A stretch of 8,514 nucleotides of DNA from an uncultured Prevotella sp. GTDB taxonomy: Bacteria > Bacteroidota > Bacteroidia > Bacteroidales > Bacteroidaceae. The stretch covers positions 1 to 8,514 of the forward strand of contig CAJLYG010000137.1 of assembly GCA_905210845.1 (NCBI GenBank). The letters run 5' to 3'. The position numbers and the translations under genes were made by a program. The notes beneath the pieces are model-generated. The model had not been told where the DNA came from. It made no database searches and saw only the letters and a program-made list of their open reading frames with translations. Below, piece after piece: positions 6,027 to 8,514 of the stretch. How positions within the stretch are numbered: the stretch's first letter is position 1; every line of letters starts with the position of its first letter.

Positions 6027-8296
6027 TGAAATATGTAGATGTCATCTTGCCGCTGCCTTTAGACGGCGTCTTTACCTACGCAGTCTCCGACGCATGGGCC
6101 CCGCAGGTAAGGCTTGGCGTGCGCGTCCTTGTCCCCTTGGGGAAGAGCAAGACCTATACGGCTATTGCTGTCCGACTGCATGATGACCCACCTGATTTCG
6201 AAGTAAAGGAGGTGATGGCTGTCCTTGACCCATCACCTCTTTTGTTGCCTCAACAGTATCAGTTGTGGCAATGGATTTCCCAATATTACCTTGCCCCTTT
6301 AGGGGATATCTTCAAGGCGGCTTTCCCTGCTGGACTGAAGGCAGAAGATCAGTATAAACCGAGGAAGGAGCTCTATGTCGGGTTGTCAGAAGCCTTCCGA
6401 CAAGAGCAGTCGTTGCAACTGGTTTTCGGGGCACTGAAGCGGGCAGAGAAGCAGCAACGCGTCCTGTCAGACTTCCTGAAGCTTTCCCATTGGGACTCCC
6501 TGCATGGGAACCAGCCCTCAGCAGAGATTGCAGAGGTCACCCGGGAGGAGCTGATGAACACCAGTGCCTGTACCCTTGCTATCGTCAAGGCATTGGTTGA
6601 CAGGCATATTCTCTATCTCTATGAGAAAGAGGTTGGGAGACTAAATCATGGAGGGGAACCCCATTGGGAAGCCATCCATCCTCTGAATGCTGTTCAGCAA
6701 GATGCCTATAACCAGATCCTTTTCCAAATGCTGAGGAAGAATGTGGTCCTTTTGCATGGCGTCACCTCCAGTGGGAAGACGGAGATCTATATCCATCTGA
6801 TCCAAAAGGCTTTGGAAGAGCACAAGCAGGTGCTGTATCTGCTCCCGGAAATCGCGCTGACCGTGCAGATCATGAACCGGTTGCAGAAAGTCTTTGGTAA
6901 CCGGTTGGGCATCTACCATTCTAAGTACAGCGATGCAGAAAGGGTGGAGATCTGGAAGAAGCAACTGTCCGACCATCCTTATGACGTGATCTTAGGCGCG
7001 CGCTCTGCGGTTTTCCTTCCTTTCCAGCGCTTAGGGTTGGTGATTATCGACGAGGAGCATGAGACTTCCTTTAAGCAACAGGATCCAGCCCCTCGGTATC
7101 ATGCTCGTAGCGTTGCCATCGTCTTGGCACAGATGTATGGTGCCAAGACCTTGTTAGGTACGGCAACTCCCTCGATGGAAAGCTACTATAATGCACAGCA
7201 GGGAAAGTACGGACTGGTAACTCTGACGACACGGTATCAGGGAATCAAGCTACCGGAGATCCAGGTCGTAGACATCAAGGACCTGAGGCGGCGTAAGATG
7301 ATGAACGGACCCTTTTCACCCGACCTGTTGGCTGCCATGCGCGAGGCCTTGGGAACAGGTCGGCAGGTGATCTTGTTCCAAAATCGTAGGGGATTTGCCC
7401 CGATGATTGAATGCAAGGTATGTGGATGGGTCCCAAAGTGCACTCATTGTGATGTCTCCCTGACCTTGCATAAGAACATGAACCAGCTCACATGCCATTA
7501 TTGTGGCTTTACTTATCCTGTGCCTGCCGTTTGCCCTAACTGCGGGAGCACGGAACTGAAAGGCCGGGGGTATGGGACCGAGAAAATCGAGGACAGGATA
7601 CGGGAGATCTTCCCCGAAGCAAGGGTGGCGAGGATGGACTTGGATACGACCCATACCCGGAATGCCTATGAGCGACTGATTGCCGACTTCTCTTTGGGTA
7701 AGACCAATGTCTTAATCGGTACGCAGATGATCAGCAAAGGACTGGACTTCGATAAGGTTAGTGTTGTTGGTATCCTTGATGCCGACTCCATGTTGAATTA
7801 CCCTGACTTCCGGTCGTATGAGCATGCGTTCATGATGATGTCGCAAGTGAGCGGGAGGGCAGGAAGGAAAGGGAAGCAAGGACTCGTGATCCTGCAAACT
7901 AAGAATCCCGAATTGCCCGTCATCCAGCAGGTGGTGCACCACGATTATACAGCTTTCTTCCAAGATCTGTTGGAGGAACGCAGGATGTTCCATTATCCAC
8001 CCTTCTACCACCTGATCTATGTCTATATGAAACATAAGCACGATGGTATCGTAGAGACGGCAGGCATTGAGATGGGAGGTATTCTGCGACAGTGGTTTGG
8101 CGACAGGATCCTTGGGCCGGACAAGCCTGCGGTGGCTAGGGTGAAGTCGATGAATATCCGAAAGATCGTGATCAAGTTAGAGAAAGGGATCAACCAACAG
8201 TTGGTGCGCAACTATCTGGTCAAGGCTAAACAACAAGTCTTGCAAGACAAACGTTATGCTGCCTTGCAAGTCTATTATGATGTCGATCCCTTATAA
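6026..8296 (+). CDS. priA: Primosomal protein N' / replication-restart helicase PriA
   Basis: 756 residues (E. coli PriA has 732). PriA binds stalled or broken forks and reloads the replisome as a 3'-5' DNA helicase. Visible in order: the 3'-end-binding domain opening (VDVILPLPLDGVFTYAVSD), winged-helix region, Walker A GVTSSGKT (245-252, Lys251), Walker B DEEH (342-345), motif III GTATPSMES, NRRGFAP, and eight zinc-binding cysteines at 463, 466, 472, 475, 490, 493, 503 and 506, followed by GTEKIEDRI, IGTQMISKGLDF and motif VI QVSGRAGR (607-614). All key residues are present. The start at 6026 was chosen because MKYVDVILPL is the normal N-terminus and the ATG overlaps the previous stop by one base (TAATG), implying translational coupling; an in-frame ATG at 5996 would lie inside the barrel gene. 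No T9SS role is implied by the neighbourhood. Confidence 0.97.
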   Translation: MKYVDVILPLPLDGVFTYAVSDAWAPQVRLGVRVLVPLGKSKTYTAIAVRLHDDPPDFEVKEVMAVLDPSPLLLPQQYQLWQWISQYYLAPLGDIFKAAFPAGLKAEDQYKPRKELYVGLSEAFRQEQSLQLVFGALKRAEKQQRVLSDFLKLSHWDSLHGNQPSAEIAEVTREELMNTSACTLAIVKALVDRHILYLYEKEVGRLNHGGEPHWEAIHPLNAVQQDAYNQILFQMLRKNVVLLHGVTSSGKTEIYIHLIQKALEEHKQVLYLLPEIALTVQIMNRLQKVFGNRLGIYHSKYSDAERVEIWKKQLSDHPYDVILGARSAVFLPFQRLGLVIIDEEHETSFKQQDPAPRYHARSVAIVLAQMYGAKTLLGTATPSMESYYNAQQGKYGLVTLTTRYQGIKLPEIQVVDIKDLRRRKMMNGPFSPDLLAAMREALGTGRQVILFQNRRGFAPMIECKVCGWVPKCTHCDVSLTLHKNMNQLTCHYCGFTYPVPAVCPNCGSTELKGRGYGTEKIEDRIREIFPEARVARMDLDTTHTRNAYERLIADFSLGKTNVLIGTQMISKGLDFDKVSVVGILDADSMLNYPDFRSYEHAFMMMSQVSGRAGRKGKQGLVILQTKNPELPVIQQVVHHDYTAFFQDLLEERRMFHYPPFYHLIYVYMKHKHDGIVETAGIEMGGILRQWFGDRILGPDKPAVARVKSMNIRKIVIKLEKGINQQLVRNYLVKAKQQVLQDKRYAALQVYYDVDPL

Positions 8297-8301
8297 AAAG
8301 A

Positions 8302-8334
8302 CCCTCTCTTATTGAGTGGGGCGATTTCTTTTTT
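8302..8334. terminator. Probable bidirectional terminator between priA and the converging 7TM-HD gene
   Basis: CCCTCTC (8302-8308) and GAGTGGG (8314-8320) form a 7-step stem with one T-T mismatch around a TTATT loop. On the plus strand it is followed by a T-rich run (8325-8334) after a 4-base spacer. On the minus strand it is followed by TCTTTTTATAA. It can therefore serve both the rightward priA unit and the leftward gene that ends at 8360. It begins 5 bases after the priA stop. Confidence 0.65.
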
Positions 8335-8359
8335 CCTTCTCTTTTTCCGTATCTTCCGT

Positions 8360-8514
8360 CTACAGCTCCGGATATTGGATCCTGGTGTGGTAAATGGCTT
8401 TCAGCCTTTCAATAAGGACTTGCTTTGCCTGCGCGATATCACGGAAAGTGATCGGGCATTCCTTGAAGGCACCATCTGCCACTTGCTGGTCGATCAGCTT
8501 GTTGACAAGGTTGC
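8360..8514 (-). CDS. 7TM-HD membrane phosphohydrolase, C-terminus only (PgpH/YqfF-like)
   Basis: Only the last 50 complete codons are visible; the gene enters from the right edge and stops with TAG at 8360-8362. The tail reads NLVNKLIDQQVADGAFKECP, then ITFRDIAQAKQVLIERLKAI, then YHTRIQYPEL. The pattern of (I/L)VNK.ID.Q..DG, T.RDI...K and RLK.IYH.RI.YPE at the C-terminus is that of Bacteroidota 7TM-receptor/HD-hydrolase proteins, whose Gram-positive relative PgpH degrades cyclic di-AMP. The catalytic HD motif and membrane helices lie off-window, so the assignment rests on the tail alone. The gene converges on priA across a 63-base gap holding a shared terminator. Mixed Gly, Arg and Pro codons fit the genes to its left as far back as gldL. 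Confidence 0.72.
   Translation of the reverse strand, partial: NLVNKLIDQQVADGAFKECPITFRDIAQAKQVLIERLKAIYHTRIQYPEL

Noticed and set aside
1..8514. CRISPR arrays, tRNA or rRNA genes, insertion sequences
   Set aside because: No spaced direct repeats, cloverleaf-like segments, transposase motifs or terminal inverted repeats were seen on reading both strands.

Overview
The window looks like Bacteroidota DNA, order Bacteroidales and probably Prevotellaceae-like on the right-hand side. It carries the core genes of the type IX secretion system (T9SS; GldK/L/M/N = PorK/L/M/N), Bacteroidota-type promoter elements (TTTG ... TAnnTTTG) and weak or absent Shine-Dalgarno sites. No sequence search was possible, so the taxonomy is inference from family recognition.

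Layout: (1) 1-776, minus strand: the N-terminal part of an exported bleomycin-hydrolase/aminopeptidase C-like cysteine peptidase, running off the left edge. (2) 777-1017: a divergent AT-rich intergenic region with a very good promoter for the peptidase and a weaker one facing right. (3) 1018-5380, plus strand: a tight gldK-gldL-gldM-gldN run (4-nt overlap, 6-nt gap, 20-nt gap) encoding the T9SS periplasmic ring and inner-membrane motor. A terminator-like hairpin follows gldN. (4) 5430-8296, plus strand: a small outer-membrane beta-barrel protein of the PorT-like family, overlapping by one base (TAATG) with priA, the primosomal replication-restart helicase. (5) 8297-8359: a probable bidirectional terminator. 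(6) 8360-8514, minus strand: the last 50 codons of a 7TM-HD (PgpH/YqfF-like) membrane phosphohydrolase, running off the right edge.

The most important observation is that the first gene of the T9SS run is a chimera. Residues 1 to about 155 match a generic exported SUMF1/formylglycine-generating-enzyme-like protein with an ordinary signal peptide and no lipobox. Residues from about 170 to 319 match the C-terminus of GldK/PorK. The join lies inside the shared motif RLPTEAEWEYAARG (1483-1524). Glycine codon use changes at the same place: all 29 complete Gly codons left of it (peptidase plus fusion N-terminus) are GGC or GGT, while 10 of 14 in the rest of the fusion, counting the Gly that ends the motif, are GGA or GGG. 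The true GldK N-terminus and the usual upstream porP are missing. The simplest reading is that two Bacteroidales genomes or loci are joined here, by misassembly across a conserved motif or by real recombination. The left 1.5 kb should then not be used as genomic context for the T9SS.

Functionally, GldL and GldM form the proton-driven inner-membrane motor, and GldK and GldN form the ring under the outer membrane. The beta-barrel protein may or may not belong to the system. PriA and the 7TM-HD protein are housekeeping functions.
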